In this document: positions 41,183-49,857 of the stretch, piece by piece | Layout: each line of letters starts with the position of its first letter | Numbering within the stretch: the stretch's first letter is position 1 | Source: Pseudomonadota bacterium | GTDB lineage: Bacteria; Desulfobacterota; Desulfobulbia; Desulfobulbales; SURF-16 | Direction of reading: 5' to 3' | NCBI GenBank assembly: GCA_018816555.1 | Contig: JAHIVT010000097.1 | Coordinates: 43,954-107,953, forward strand | Length of the DNA stretch: 64,000 nt | Program-made: the position numbers and the translations under genes | Notes under the pieces: model-generated | The model's input: only the letters and a program-made list of their open reading frames with translations | What the model was told of the DNA's origin: nothing | Databases searched by the model: none

Positions 41183-42415
41183 TTATTTGTCAGCAATGGT
41201 TTGGAGCATGTGCTTAAGCAGCACACGGTTTTCGACAAATTTAGCAAGGGTGCAACGTAATTTTTCCTTTATAGGAACCTCATTTTGAATCAGAGCGGCC
41301 AAGCGATCGTTCAAGCTCTCATCAAAATTTTGATAGACCCATTCCTGCAAGCCTAATAATGACATCACTCCTTCGGTTTTATGACTGTAAGACATTGCTA
41401 TTGTAGGAACGCCAGAGGACAACGCGGCAATGTTGGCATGCATTCGCGCCCCCACGAAATAATTACATCTGCTTATTATCCCTTTCAGTTCATGCGCCTT
41501 GTAAGCCTTAGAAAGGTGATGGACCTTTTTATTTGTTTTTACGTGTTCCCAGACATACAGACACGCGAGCCTATCATCATGATATTTTTTACTCGGCCCT
41601 GTCACATGGGGAATCAAAATGACATCCAGCCCAAAAGCATCAACTGCGAAGTCTACAAGGTCTATAATACTTTTTATATAAGTTTCTTGTGAGATTGCAT
41701 TGCCTGTTTCCCTGAAACGCACAAATGATTGACTCACCGATATGCCTAGCGTCTTACCCAGATTCAAAATTCCTTCATTTTCGAGAATAGCTAAAAGTTG
41801 TGTTTCTGGTAGAGGCCGTAACCAAAAGGCAACATCGTTGATGACCTTTTCAGATAAGGTCTTGACCCCGAGCTTTTTTAAGAGTGCCGCGGTGATATTT
41901 TCTCTAGGAATGACCAGAGCGGCCTTAGCGAAAATTACCTGAGCCAAGAGTCTATTAGTCCGGTACTGGAACGGGCCGATCGATTGTGGAAATACCACAA
42001 GCTTCTTCCCGAAGCTCGCAGCAAAAAGAAGACCGAATAATTCACCTCTACAGTTGATTTTCCCATAACCGTCGGACAAGGTGTCGCCACTAATATCAAT
42101 AATAAGATGAGCAGTTCTGTAAATATCTGCAAAGGGGCCATTGAAGATCTTGCCCAGCATTCTTGTGCCGATAAGAGCAGCAAGGGCAAATCCTGCCAAT
42201 ATCCGACGACGACCATAATCTTCTTTAATGAACAGTTGCAGAGGCCAGCCACCTTTCTGAATCGCCTGCTCGCTTTCGGCCAACAACTCTCCCGAAACCG
42301 GGACAAAGAGCTTTGCTCCCGGGAACACTTCCTTAACGATTTCCGCGGTGCTGATTAGCATGGCCACAGCACCTTCATTGTAAAGGGGGGAAGCTCCCTG
42401 TATTATAATGTTCAA
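41183..42415 (-). CDS. Polysaccharide pyruvyl transferase family protein
   Basis: 410 aa from a TTG start with GGAG about 8 bases upstream. It begins MNIIIQGASPLYNEGAVAML. Near the C-terminus RCNYFVGARMHANIAALSSG and VPTIAMSYSHKTEGV are diagnostic of the CsaB/WcaK family, which transfers pyruvate from phosphoenolpyruvate to a sugar as a ketal. Its gene neighbour is an F420-hydrogenase-beta-like protein, a frequent association in capsule and exopolysaccharide loci. Confidence 0.88.
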   Translation of the reverse strand: MNIIIQGASPLYNEGAVAMLISTAEIVKEVFPGAKLFVPVSGELLAESEQAIQKGGWPLQLFIKEDYGRRRILAGFALAALIGTRMLGKIFNGPFADIYRTAHLIIDISGDTLSDGYGKINCRGELFGLLFAASFGKKLVVFPQSIGPFQYRTNRLLAQVIFAKAALVIPRENITAALLKKLGVKTLSEKVINDVAFWLRPLPETQLLAILENEGILNLGKTLGISVSQSFVRFRETGNAISQETYIKSIIDLVDFAVDAFGLDVILIPHVTGPSKKYHDDRLACLYVWEHVKTNKKVHHLSKAYKAHELKGIISRCNYFVGARMHANIAALSSGVPTIAMSYSHKTEGVMSLLGLQEWVYQNFDESLNDRLAALIQNEVPIKEKLRCTLAKFVENRVLLKHMLQTIADK

Positions 42416-42477
42416 CTCAGATCTCCATTTTGGTCAGTCACGATTAATAAGTCACTGAATTTACGCATTCAACTTCT

Positions 42478-43893
42478 TCAGGTCGAATTATCTCTTTTTT
42501 CTACCCTGCGAAAAAGTTTTCGCAGAATACGATAGGCAAGATTTTCCAGTCTGGAGAAACGGCGATATACATGCAGCCTCTGAAGCAGTGGCTGCATTTC
42601 TCGCTGCACCGCATCAACGACAAATGGTTTTTTATTACAACTGGACGCAAGCAATCTGCTTTTTTCTTGCATTTTATCAAGAAGATCGATTTCCTTCCTG
42701 CGGAAAAAGCTAATTTTTTTTGATGGGGAAATTCTTTTGTTGGGGGACCATCCTTCTCTGCATTGTCTTTTATAGAGTCTGTAGGAAAGATCAGAGGTCT
42801 TTTTTTTGATTACTCCATCCTGAGCATTTACTATGTCTGCGATTGGAATTGGAGCGAGAACCAGTTCTTTTCTCGTACAGCCTTCCAGGAGCATAGTGTC
42901 GATAGCGGAACATCTCGATAATAATAAGGATGTTCCCCTATAGTCCTTATCATAGTTCGGCAACCAAGCATCCATAAGCACAGCATCAGCCGTCTCAGCG
43001 AAAACATCATCACAGTAATTACAAGCTGGCAAGGTAAACCAGTGATTGTTCCATGCCAATGACGCGCCTTCCCTCCAATAAACGCGCCGTTCAGTACCAG
43101 ACGAATCTTTGAGCCCGAAAAAAAAGTTGTTTGCAGGATGAGCGGAGTCTTTCCCACGGTAACGGACCCCTTCAATCCGATCATCTGTGCCGGCAAGGGA
43201 AGCGAGATAATTGGTATAAGCCTTGCTTTTCTGTTGGCCGCAGACTAAACCAACTACTGCAATGATTCGGTCTCTCAATACTGGTTTCACTTTCTGGGCA
43301 AGCCTTATGGCCTTTGCAACACAAGGAAGACAAACAATAATGTACCTGCCAGGTTTTTCCAAGACGGCCCTTATCACGGCAGAGCATTCCATTGGATAGT
43401 AAACGGACCCTCGCACCAACGTGTCGGAAGATAGATCATTGAAAATAGTGTAATGAAAGAGTTTTTCCTGGTCGTGACCTCGCCCCGCACAGATAATGCT
43501 GTCTGCCATGCCTGATTGCAGAAACTGCCTTAGCAGCCAGAAACCTAAACCGCCGGAAGCCGACATCAGCCTCTCTTCCTCATCGGCAGCACTGCCAACA
43601 AAATGTGAAGTGTGATACCCTAGAGTTTTGTTAAAATGTACTCCTGGCAGCGAAGCAAAAAGATTTTTTGCCAGCATATCCTCATTAGCATTGTCACCTA
43701 GAGCAGGACAGCAGCGTTGGCAGATTTTGCAACCCGGAATGCACCCCTCATTTTCTACTGGGACATACTCGCCACAAGCGTTGAATTCCATGGAAAGCGC
43801 GCCGGCTGGGCACAACCCGGCGCACATCCCACATCCTACACACACAGCTCTTTCAACGACAAGTTGCACAACGTTAAGGTTCGTTTTCTTCAA
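42478..43893 (-). CDS. Coenzyme F420 hydrogenase/dehydrogenase beta-subunit-like protein
   Basis: 471 aa from a TTG with GGTGGGA close by. The N-terminal ferredoxin-like part has VCVGCGMCAGLCPAGAL and a second cluster CIPGCKICQRCCP. The larger FrhB domain includes SASGGLGFWLLRQFLQSG, CLPCVAKAIRLAQK and CNYCDDVFAETADAVLMDAW. Relatives in polysaccharide loci are thought to carry out redox chemistry on sugars or cofactors, but none here can be assigned. It is placed next to the pyruvyl transferase. Confidence 0.88.
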   Translation of the reverse strand: MKKTNLNVVQLVVERAVCVGCGMCAGLCPAGALSMEFNACGEYVPVENEGCIPGCKICQRCCPALGDNANEDMLAKNLFASLPGVHFNKTLGYHTSHFVGSAADEEERLMSASGGLGFWLLRQFLQSGMADSIICAGRGHDQEKLFHYTIFNDLSSDTLVRGSVYYPMECSAVIRAVLEKPGRYIIVCLPCVAKAIRLAQKVKPVLRDRIIAVVGLVCGQQKSKAYTNYLASLAGTDDRIEGVRYRGKDSAHPANNFFFGLKDSSGTERRVYWREGASLAWNNHWFTLPACNYCDDVFAETADAVLMDAWLPNYDKDYRGTSLLLSRCSAIDTMLLEGCTRKELVLAPIPIADIVNAQDGVIKKKTSDLSYRLYKRQCREGWSPNKRISPSKKISFFRRKEIDLLDKMQEKSRLLASSCNKKPFVVDAVQREMQPLLQRLHVYRRFSRLENLAYRILRKLFRRVEKRDNST

Positions 43894-44013
43894 ATCCCAC
43901 CTACGTTTGGATAATGGAGTTTAGTGACTGGCAATCATAATTCATCATAGCTCTTTGGAAAAATTTTATTACGCAGGGAGATTAATAAAAAAACCATCAA
44001 CTGCCCTGTTAAT

Positions 44014-45783
44014 TTAATGAGGGTCGCCGATCACGGGCCAGCTTACATTTCTTACATACGAAATCCCGCTCTCCCCTTTGGTACTATCTATGGCAGTCAT
44101 GGCAAGTTCGTAATGCTGGTCAATTGTAAGTCCATTGATAGTTGCCTGGAAGGTATTGTTGCCTGTCACACTAGCTATTTCTACCCGTTTTCCATTTTTG
44201 ACATCGTAAATCTTGTACCCTGTGATGGTCGGTCTTGCAATATCGGCTGGAGGATCCCACTGGATAATGAGCGATCCAGCATTGGGCGAAGTAGCTCTCA
44301 CATTGAATGGTGGGACCGTGTTGCCGAAATATCCCCAGATATAGTTTGAAAGCGTTTGACCATTAACAGTATATCCATAAATGCCCTCTACCCCATCAAC
44401 AGTAGTCCTCATCAAAGAGCGTATGGTGGCTTCATTTGGAAAAGGCCATAAAGGATTTTCTGTCACAGTGTTCCAACCAGACTCATCCATACTCATTCCA
44501 GCATTACCTATTTTATAGAGGATTGTAGGACCAACTGTCCCACCAGTAGAACCGGCGGTTGAAAGGATTGAGCCAGATTCAACCCGCACAGGATATAAAA
44601 GACCATTGAGAAGAGGATCGGCATTTACGGAATTAATGCCATAATCACCAGTTGTTTGATTGTAGTAATAATTGTGAAATGCGGTAATACTTCCTCCAAC
44701 AAGCGGGCCAATATCTCTCGCAATAGAATCGCTAAACACTATTGATCCACCAGTCTTATTGTGCCTCAAAAAGTGTTGAAATCCGGTATTAAAATGATAA
44801 GCCGCCACGTTATGTACGTTAGCTATTACTAATCCAATGGTGATAGCTCCTGTTAAACCGTTTATTCCATCTATCGATGGGCCCAGCGCAACACTGTTTT
44901 TTAATTCAACTGTGGTGTCGCCTGCCTCAGTTCCACCCAGATAAAAGGCCTGCGTCAAGCCTTTCATTGCAACACACCCATCTATAATATTTCCCCCTGA
45001 ACCAGACTGATCCCCTACCCAGAAATCTCCATTTTCATTTGAGGCAAATTGATACTCTTCTCGGTCGGAATCTATGGAAATGCAGTTCTGCCAGACAGAA
45101 TTTGTACTTCCGTATCCGCGGAAATTAGATTGTTGCCCTGTCCAGTCAGGAGAAATATACCAGTCGTGCCGGGCGACACACCGACGATATATATTGTGGT
45201 CGCCGTGATAGTCCAGAAACTTGTACCTGCCCCCTCCCCAGGAAATACATTCTTCCATCAAATTGTAAGCACCATAACTTATATTAAAAGTAGATGCGTT
45301 ACCAGTTACAGCAGGAGCAAAAAAACCGCAACGAATGAACTTACAGTGGCTCCATTTATATGCGCTGTTATTGGCGCCTATAAATATAATTCCTTGTAGT
45401 TTCACATATTCAACACCAGTACCATTATCGTTAAGTGTTGGTATTCTCACCCCCCAATCCGTCTCGGCCTTTATCGTACTCATAGAAGCGTAACTTGTCC
45501 CTGCTGGTGGAAGATAGCTGCTACTGATAGTCATGCCAGGGTAGCCAGAACTCCAGTCGCCGTCTGCAATAATTATCGTATCTCCAGAGGACATAACAGC
45601 CCTGGCTTCCCATAAAGTGTTATAACCAGTTTCCTTGGTTGAACCATTTTCCGTTCCAGTATTTGTTGGGTTACACCATATTGTTGCCGCATTAACATTG
45701 TGGGCAGTGACAAGCAACAGGCAAATACCCATAATGAAAATGGGTAGTCCTTTTAGATATTTGGTGATTTGTGTATTAAACAT
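44014..45783 (-). CDS. Secreted parallel beta-helix protein with C-terminal fibronectin III domain
   Basis: 589 aa. The signal peptide (IFIMGICLLLVTAHNVNA) is followed by a long region of short repeated strands with Asn/Gly/Ser turns: CKFIRCGFFAPAV, YNLMEECISWGGG, HNIYRRCVARHDW, SVWQNCISIDSD and NIIDGCVAMKGLT. This is the ladder pattern of a right-handed beta-helix as in polysaccharide lyases and depolymerases. The last ~95 residues (PPFNVRATSPNAGSLIIQWD ... GYKIYDV) form a fibronectin type III domain. It may trim or bind the exopolysaccharide; catalytic residues are not identifiable by eye. Strong GGAGGATC ribosome site. Confidence 0.8.
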   Translation of the reverse strand: MFNTQITKYLKGLPIFIMGICLLLVTAHNVNAATIWCNPTNTGTENGSTKETGYNTLWEARAVMSSGDTIIIADGDWSSGYPGMTISSSYLPPAGTSYASMSTIKAETDWGVRIPTLNDNGTGVEYVKLQGIIFIGANNSAYKWSHCKFIRCGFFAPAVTGNASTFNISYGAYNLMEECISWGGGRYKFLDYHGDHNIYRRCVARHDWYISPDWTGQQSNFRGYGSTNSVWQNCISIDSDREEYQFASNENGDFWVGDQSGSGGNIIDGCVAMKGLTQAFYLGGTEAGDTTVELKNSVALGPSIDGINGLTGAITIGLVIANVHNVAAYHFNTGFQHFLRHNKTGGSIVFSDSIARDIGPLVGGSITAFHNYYYNQTTGDYGINSVNADPLLNGLLYPVRVESGSILSTAGSTGGTVGPTILYKIGNAGMSMDESGWNTVTENPLWPFPNEATIRSLMRTTVDGVEGIYGYTVNGQTLSNYIWGYFGNTVPPFNVRATSPNAGSLIIQWDPPADIARPTITGYKIYDVKNGKRVEIASVTGNNTFQATINGLTIDQHYELAMTAIDSTKGESGISYVRNVSWPVIGDPH

Positions 45784-45879
45784 AATAGATCCTCCATTCA
45801 GAGTGAACAGCTACGCCCCAAACCTGCCGCGGGTTGTAGAAAAATTTATCTTTGTAATCTGACCTGGCCCCTTAGGGCA

Positions 45880-46446
45880 TCAACACTCATTTTGCCCGAT
45901 AACCCTGGCTGGTACACCGCCCACAATGGAGCCAGCCGGCACGTCATGAATTACCACGGCGTTGGCCCCAATGATTGCTCGGTTACCGACGGAGACATTT
46001 CCAATCACAACCGCCCCGGTCCCTACATATACTTCGTCGCCTAGACGGGGAACCGAGTTACCTCTACCTGCACCCTTGGTTCCGATTGTCATGCCGTGGC
46101 TTATTTTGCATCCGGTTCCTAGGTGAACACCACCATTTATAATGATCCCGCCAAAATGGCCGATATATAAACCGCCACCTGCCTCAACTCCAACCGGCAG
46201 CATAATGCCGGTCGTGATCTCTATGAATTTCTGAAGCGCTTGATGTATGGCTCGCAAAGGAAGGCTGAGTCCTCGTGGCAGGCTGTAGATGGCACAACCG
46301 ATCCCATAAACCCCAACGGCAACAAATCCCTGGACCGTCAGCAATCTAAAAAAACGGTCGACTGTTGAATATCTGCCTTCAAACTCTTGTTCGGAAAACG
46401 CAGCAGCATCTGCAGGAAGTTTTCGTAAATGATCAGTTGCTTTCAT
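45880..46446 (-). CDS. Serine O-acetyltransferase-like hexapeptide-repeat acyltransferase
   Basis: 188 aa from the ATG at 46446 (GAGGAAG upstream). The frame stays open upstream into the neighbouring gene but that part is a shadow. The C-terminal half is a left-handed beta-helix: YIGHFGGIIINGGVHLGTGC, ISHGMTIGTKG, VYVGTGAVVIGNVSVGNRAI and IIGANAVVIHDVPAGSIVGG. Close to CysE-type enzymes, but in this setting it more likely O-acetylates the polysaccharide or a sugar precursor. Confidence 0.85.
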   Translation of the reverse strand: MKATDHLRKLPADAAAFSEQEFEGRYSTVDRFFRLLTVQGFVAVGVYGIGCAIYSLPRGLSLPLRAIHQALQKFIEITTGIMLPVGVEAGGGLYIGHFGGIIINGGVHLGTGCKISHGMTIGTKGAGRGNSVPRLGDEVYVGTGAVVIGNVSVGNRAIIGANAVVIHDVPAGSIVGGVPARVIGQNEC

Positions 46447-46492
46447 GTTGGTTCTTCCTCGAACTCTAAGAGAAATATGTCGATCCGCCTCA

Positions 46493-47689
46493 TCAGGTGC
46501 ACTTTCCTGCCAGTCTCTGCATGACATCGTAGTAACGATCAGCACATGACTCCCATCCTTTATCTGACACGCATTGTCGAATTCGATCCCTCGACCACCT
46601 GACTGCCAGCACTTCTTCAATCCGGTCACTGAGTTCCTGTGAGTCGCCCACCCGGGAGAGGCGGCCATTTTCGGGAGTTATCATTTCCGGTATAGCACCG
46701 ACACTTGAAGCCACAACAGGTGTGCCGCAAGCCAGTGCCTCCATTAGTACGTTCGGATGTCCCTCCCTGAGGCTTGGGAGGCAAAAGACATCGGCTGCGT
46801 TCATCCATAGAGCGATCTCGGAGTGTGGGCGGCGTCCGAGAAACCTGGTGCTGCCGGCAATCCCTACCTCCTCGGCCAACTTCTGCAAGGATAATCTCAG
46901 GTGCCCGTCACCGATAAGTAGCAATATTTGTTCCTTGTCGGAACTTGTCCGTTTCCGGAGTAATCCCATGGCCTCTATCAGGTAGCGTGTTCCCTTTACC
47001 ACGTCTTGGCTGCCAACAGTCAACACAATTTGCAATCCTCGCGGTAAGTCAAGATGCTCCCTGGCTCTTTCCCTCTCCATTAAATAAAATTTTTTGAGAT
47101 CAATCCCGTTGGGGATAACAAAAGTTTTTGCAGGAGCGGCTCCAAGTGCAACCATAGACTGCCCTAGCCCAGCGCTAACGGCCGTTACCCTATCCGAACA
47201 ACGGATTGCCCAGGAAATCTGGGGTCGTCGCCATGTCATATTGGCGTACAGATTTATGTCGCAACCTAGGCCGGTCAGGACAACTGGCACACCGAGACGC
47301 CGTGCAACAAGAACCGCCGCAACCCCATCAGGATATACCCAATGGGCATTGATGACTACGTCGTCACGGCCATCTGCCAACAGTCGCTGAATGGCGCCGT
47401 AAAGGGGGAAAGATAAGAAAAAAGCATGGATTGCCCCAAACAGTTTTGGTATGACCAAGTATCTCGGATGCAGGACTCTCAGTCCGGCAATTTCTTCCTC
47501 AGCAGGGACTTCTGAATGGGCATATCTTTTTGGAAAAAGCCAGCGCACAAACGACGGCACCCAAGGAAGCGGGGCAACGACATTCACTGAACATCTCCGC
47601 GCAAGAGCTTTGGCAATTTCAAGGGTGAACGTGCCGCGCATTACCTCGCACGAATTCGGGAAAATACTAGAAACGAGGATTACCCTCAT
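46493..47689 (-). CDS. Glycosyltransferase family 4
   Basis: 398 aa. N-terminal MRVILVSSIFPNSCEVMRGT, then VINAHWVYPDGVAAVLVARR, FVIPNGIDLKKFYL, SQDVVKGTRYLIEAMGLL and the donor site SLREGHPNVLMEALACGTPV. It is similar in pattern to TuaC-like transferases. It overlaps the upstream radical SAM gene by 4 bases (ATGA), so the two are translated together. Confidence 0.9.
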   Translation of the reverse strand: MRVILVSSIFPNSCEVMRGTFTLEIAKALARRCSVNVVAPLPWVPSFVRWLFPKRYAHSEVPAEEEIAGLRVLHPRYLVIPKLFGAIHAFFLSFPLYGAIQRLLADGRDDVVINAHWVYPDGVAAVLVARRLGVPVVLTGLGCDINLYANMTWRRPQISWAIRCSDRVTAVSAGLGQSMVALGAAPAKTFVIPNGIDLKKFYLMERERAREHLDLPRGLQIVLTVGSQDVVKGTRYLIEAMGLLRKRTSSDKEQILLLIGDGHLRLSLQKLAEEVGIAGSTRFLGRRPHSEIALWMNAADVFCLPSLREGHPNVLMEALACGTPVVASSVGAIPEMITPENGRLSRVGDSQELSDRIEEVLAVRWSRDRIRQCVSDKGWESCADRYYDVMQRLAGKCT

Positions 47690-48837
47690 CTACGATCCCT
47701 GAGTGTTGCCAAAACTGTTTCCGGTTCGAAGGTTAATGCTGTAGTCAAGTTGCAGCCATGAATGCATGCACAACGCTTGAGCAGGCGACGCATACGGACG
47801 CCCTCCTCACTTGCCCATACCTTGCCAAGATCGTAGTTGTAGTCCCGTACATTCGCGAAGGGTTTCGAAAGTTCACAATGGCCAAACAAGCCATCAGAAT
47901 AAAGAACTCCTTCCATGGCGGAGGCATAGCAGGGCATGACCCCTGAGCCTTGCTCGATCATGCCGAGAGACAGTTGCCAGATCCTTTCCTGACGTTCTGA
48001 CCAGAAACGAAAACCTCCATCCTCATTCTTTCGCTTGAGGATTTCATAGATCTTCTTTAGTTCCTCTAGACTCAGAAACGACTCTTCCTTGTCACGAGGG
48101 TCGAACGATCCATATGCTTGTCTGGGGAGTTGGAAAACCCCAAAGGATCCTCCGCGGACGATGTTAAATCGGAGAGGAACACGTTGTGAGCGGAATCGTT
48201 CAATGAAGTCCTCTAGTTCATCAAGATTTGCATTTTGGACTGCCAAAGCGGCGTGTACCGACAAGGTCGGGAAGCGCTGCCGCAATTTGAGCAAAGCAAA
48301 GAGGGTCGCTTCAGCTTTGCGAAACGCACCGGATTTGCTCCGAATTAGGTCATGTGTCGTCTCCAGGCCGTCCAGAGAAACCTGGATACTTAGCTCGGGC
48401 ACCACGTGCTCCTCCAGAAGAGTTTCCACCGTAGGGAGGACACGATCTCCGAGGGTGCCGTTCGTGGCAATCCCCAAGGAACGGACCGTCCGTTGCTTAC
48501 AGAAAATTCGTGCAATTTCGTTGAGATCATTCCGCAGGAAGGGTTCCCCGCCGGTGAGTGACAGTGACGAGATGTCCGTTAGGTTTTCGGCTACTTTTCG
48601 AATCTCATCCAAATCAAGTTCGTCGTGCTTGTCATCCAGTTTTTGCCAAAGAAAACAGTGGCTACACCGCAGATTACAGCGTGACGTAACGAAGAAGATG
48701 AGAGTTCGTACAGCCCCACGCCTAAGAACCCGCCTTTTTTTTATAAGGCAGTAAGCCCTGGCAACCTGCAATTGCGTCCAATAAGGCAGCCGTCTGAATA
48801 TTTCCCTTTTTACTGACTGCCCGGAATTATTTTGCAT
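47686..48837 (-). CDS. Radical SAM protein
   Basis: 383 aa from ATG 48837 (GAGGG upstream); the open frame extends further but with no family similarity. SRCNLRCSHCFLW is the CxxxCxxC cluster for SAM-bound 4Fe-4S, with SSLSLTGGEPFLRNDL and SIQVSLDGLETTHD as further core motifs. C-terminal cysteines (MPCYASAMEG, FGHCELSKP, CACIHGC) suggest a SPASM-like auxiliary cluster. Such proteins in polysaccharide clusters modify sugars or peptides; the substrate is unknown. Confidence 0.85.
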   Translation of the reverse strand: MQNNSGQSVKREIFRRLPYWTQLQVARAYCLIKKRRVLRRGAVRTLIFFVTSRCNLRCSHCFLWQKLDDKHDELDLDEIRKVAENLTDISSLSLTGGEPFLRNDLNEIARIFCKQRTVRSLGIATNGTLGDRVLPTVETLLEEHVVPELSIQVSLDGLETTHDLIRSKSGAFRKAEATLFALLKLRQRFPTLSVHAALAVQNANLDELEDFIERFRSQRVPLRFNIVRGGSFGVFQLPRQAYGSFDPRDKEESFLSLEELKKIYEILKRKNEDGGFRFWSERQERIWQLSLGMIEQGSGVMPCYASAMEGVLYSDGLFGHCELSKPFANVRDYNYDLGKVWASEEGVRMRRLLKRCACIHGCNLTTALTFEPETVLATLRDRR

Positions 48838-48847
48838 CGTAAGTCCC

Positions 48848-49837
48848 TCATATGTTCTGTTCCCTGCGGAGTTGGACAAAGCGCGCCAACTCCATGTCGT
48901 CGAGGAAGTTTCTCTTTCTCGCCCGTCTGATTTCTGGATAGTGCAGCAGATTCGTGGCGTATGCCTTAAGAATATAAGCGCCTCCGAGCCAGTTTTCTCT
49001 CGCAATCTGCCGCCCAGAAGCCAAAAGGTATGCAATTTTTGCAGGCAGCAGGATGTAAAACGTAGCGATACGTAAAATATCCCACAATAAAATGATCGAA
49101 TTCCGTGCTGCGCCAAAGTGCTTTAGATTGAAACGAACTCTGGTTGAATGATAACGATAGGTCTCATTCGCATACCGTCCGGTCTTGATATGGTAATGCT
49201 GCACGCCCGTTCTCGATCCTACGAAATTCATACGGCCGATTTTACCGAGTGCATACCCCACGTCGGTGTCCTCACCGCCGAAAACGAAATAAGGGTCGAA
49301 GCCGCCTATTGTTTTCAGATCGGCAATTCGCATCATGCAGTTACATGTCGCCAAATAGGTGCACTCCCTCCACAGGGGTTCTTTCCCTATATCCGCCCTG
49401 ACAGAAGAAGGGGTGCTCTCTCCAAAGTAATTAAGCTGCCGTCCGCGGACCTCGCCGGGAAGACCAAGGTAGACTGGAATTTCCCCTCCCACAGAACCGA
49501 CACGCGGATCTTCCTCGAGTTTTCGGACCATTGCTTTGACTACTTGCCGATTTTCCAGAACAGTGTCACTGTCTAAAAAGAGGACATACTCCCCCTTAAC
49601 TGCCATGATTCCGATGTTTCTGGCATACGAAGGTCCGCACCTCGTTTCGCTGTGAAGCAGTCTGATATCGTCGTCTTCCATGGAACGGATGACAGCTGCC
49701 GTACCATCACTGCTGCCGTCATCAACGACAATAATCTCTATTGGCCTGTATTCCTGATCCTTTATCGACCGCAGGCACCGAATAATTTCTTCCTTGCGGT
49801 TGTAAACAGGAATTACAATGGAAACCATTCCAGACAT
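48848..49837 (-). CDS. Glycosyltransferase family 2
   Basis: 329 aa from the ATG at 49837, chosen for the GGAGG about 10 bases upstream; an ATG at 49858 that overlaps the preceding stop (TGATG) is an alternative. It starts MVSIVIPVYNRKEEI, then EIIVVDDGSSDGTAAVIRSM, GEYVLFLDSDTVLENRQVVK (DxD) and GGFDPYFVFGGEDTDVGYAL. Standard GT-A rhamnosyl/galactofuranosyl-type layout; donor not determined. Confidence 0.9.
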   Translation of the reverse strand: MSGMVSIVIPVYNRKEEIIRCLRSIKDQEYRPIEIIVVDDGSSDGTAAVIRSMEDDDIRLLHSETRCGPSYARNIGIMAVKGEYVLFLDSDTVLENRQVVKAMVRKLEEDPRVGSVGGEIPVYLGLPGEVRGRQLNYFGESTPSSVRADIGKEPLWRECTYLATCNCMMRIADLKTIGGFDPYFVFGGEDTDVGYALGKIGRMNFVGSRTGVQHYHIKTGRYANETYRYHSTRVRFNLKHFGAARNSIILLWDILRIATFYILLPAKIAYLLASGRQIARENWLGGAYILKAYATNLLHYPEIRRARKRNFLDDMELARFVQLRREQNI

Positions 49838-49857
49838 TCCGTGAGATCCTCCATCCA

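Noticed and set aside
46447..46668. Longer start for the acetyltransferase gene
   Set aside because: It would overlap the glycosyltransferase gene by about 175 bases; ATG 46446 has a good ribosome site and the family begins there.
48838..49116. 93-residue N-terminal extension of the radical SAM protein
   Set aside because: The extension overlaps the upstream GT2 gene and has no recognisable features; ATG 48837 has a GAGGG site.
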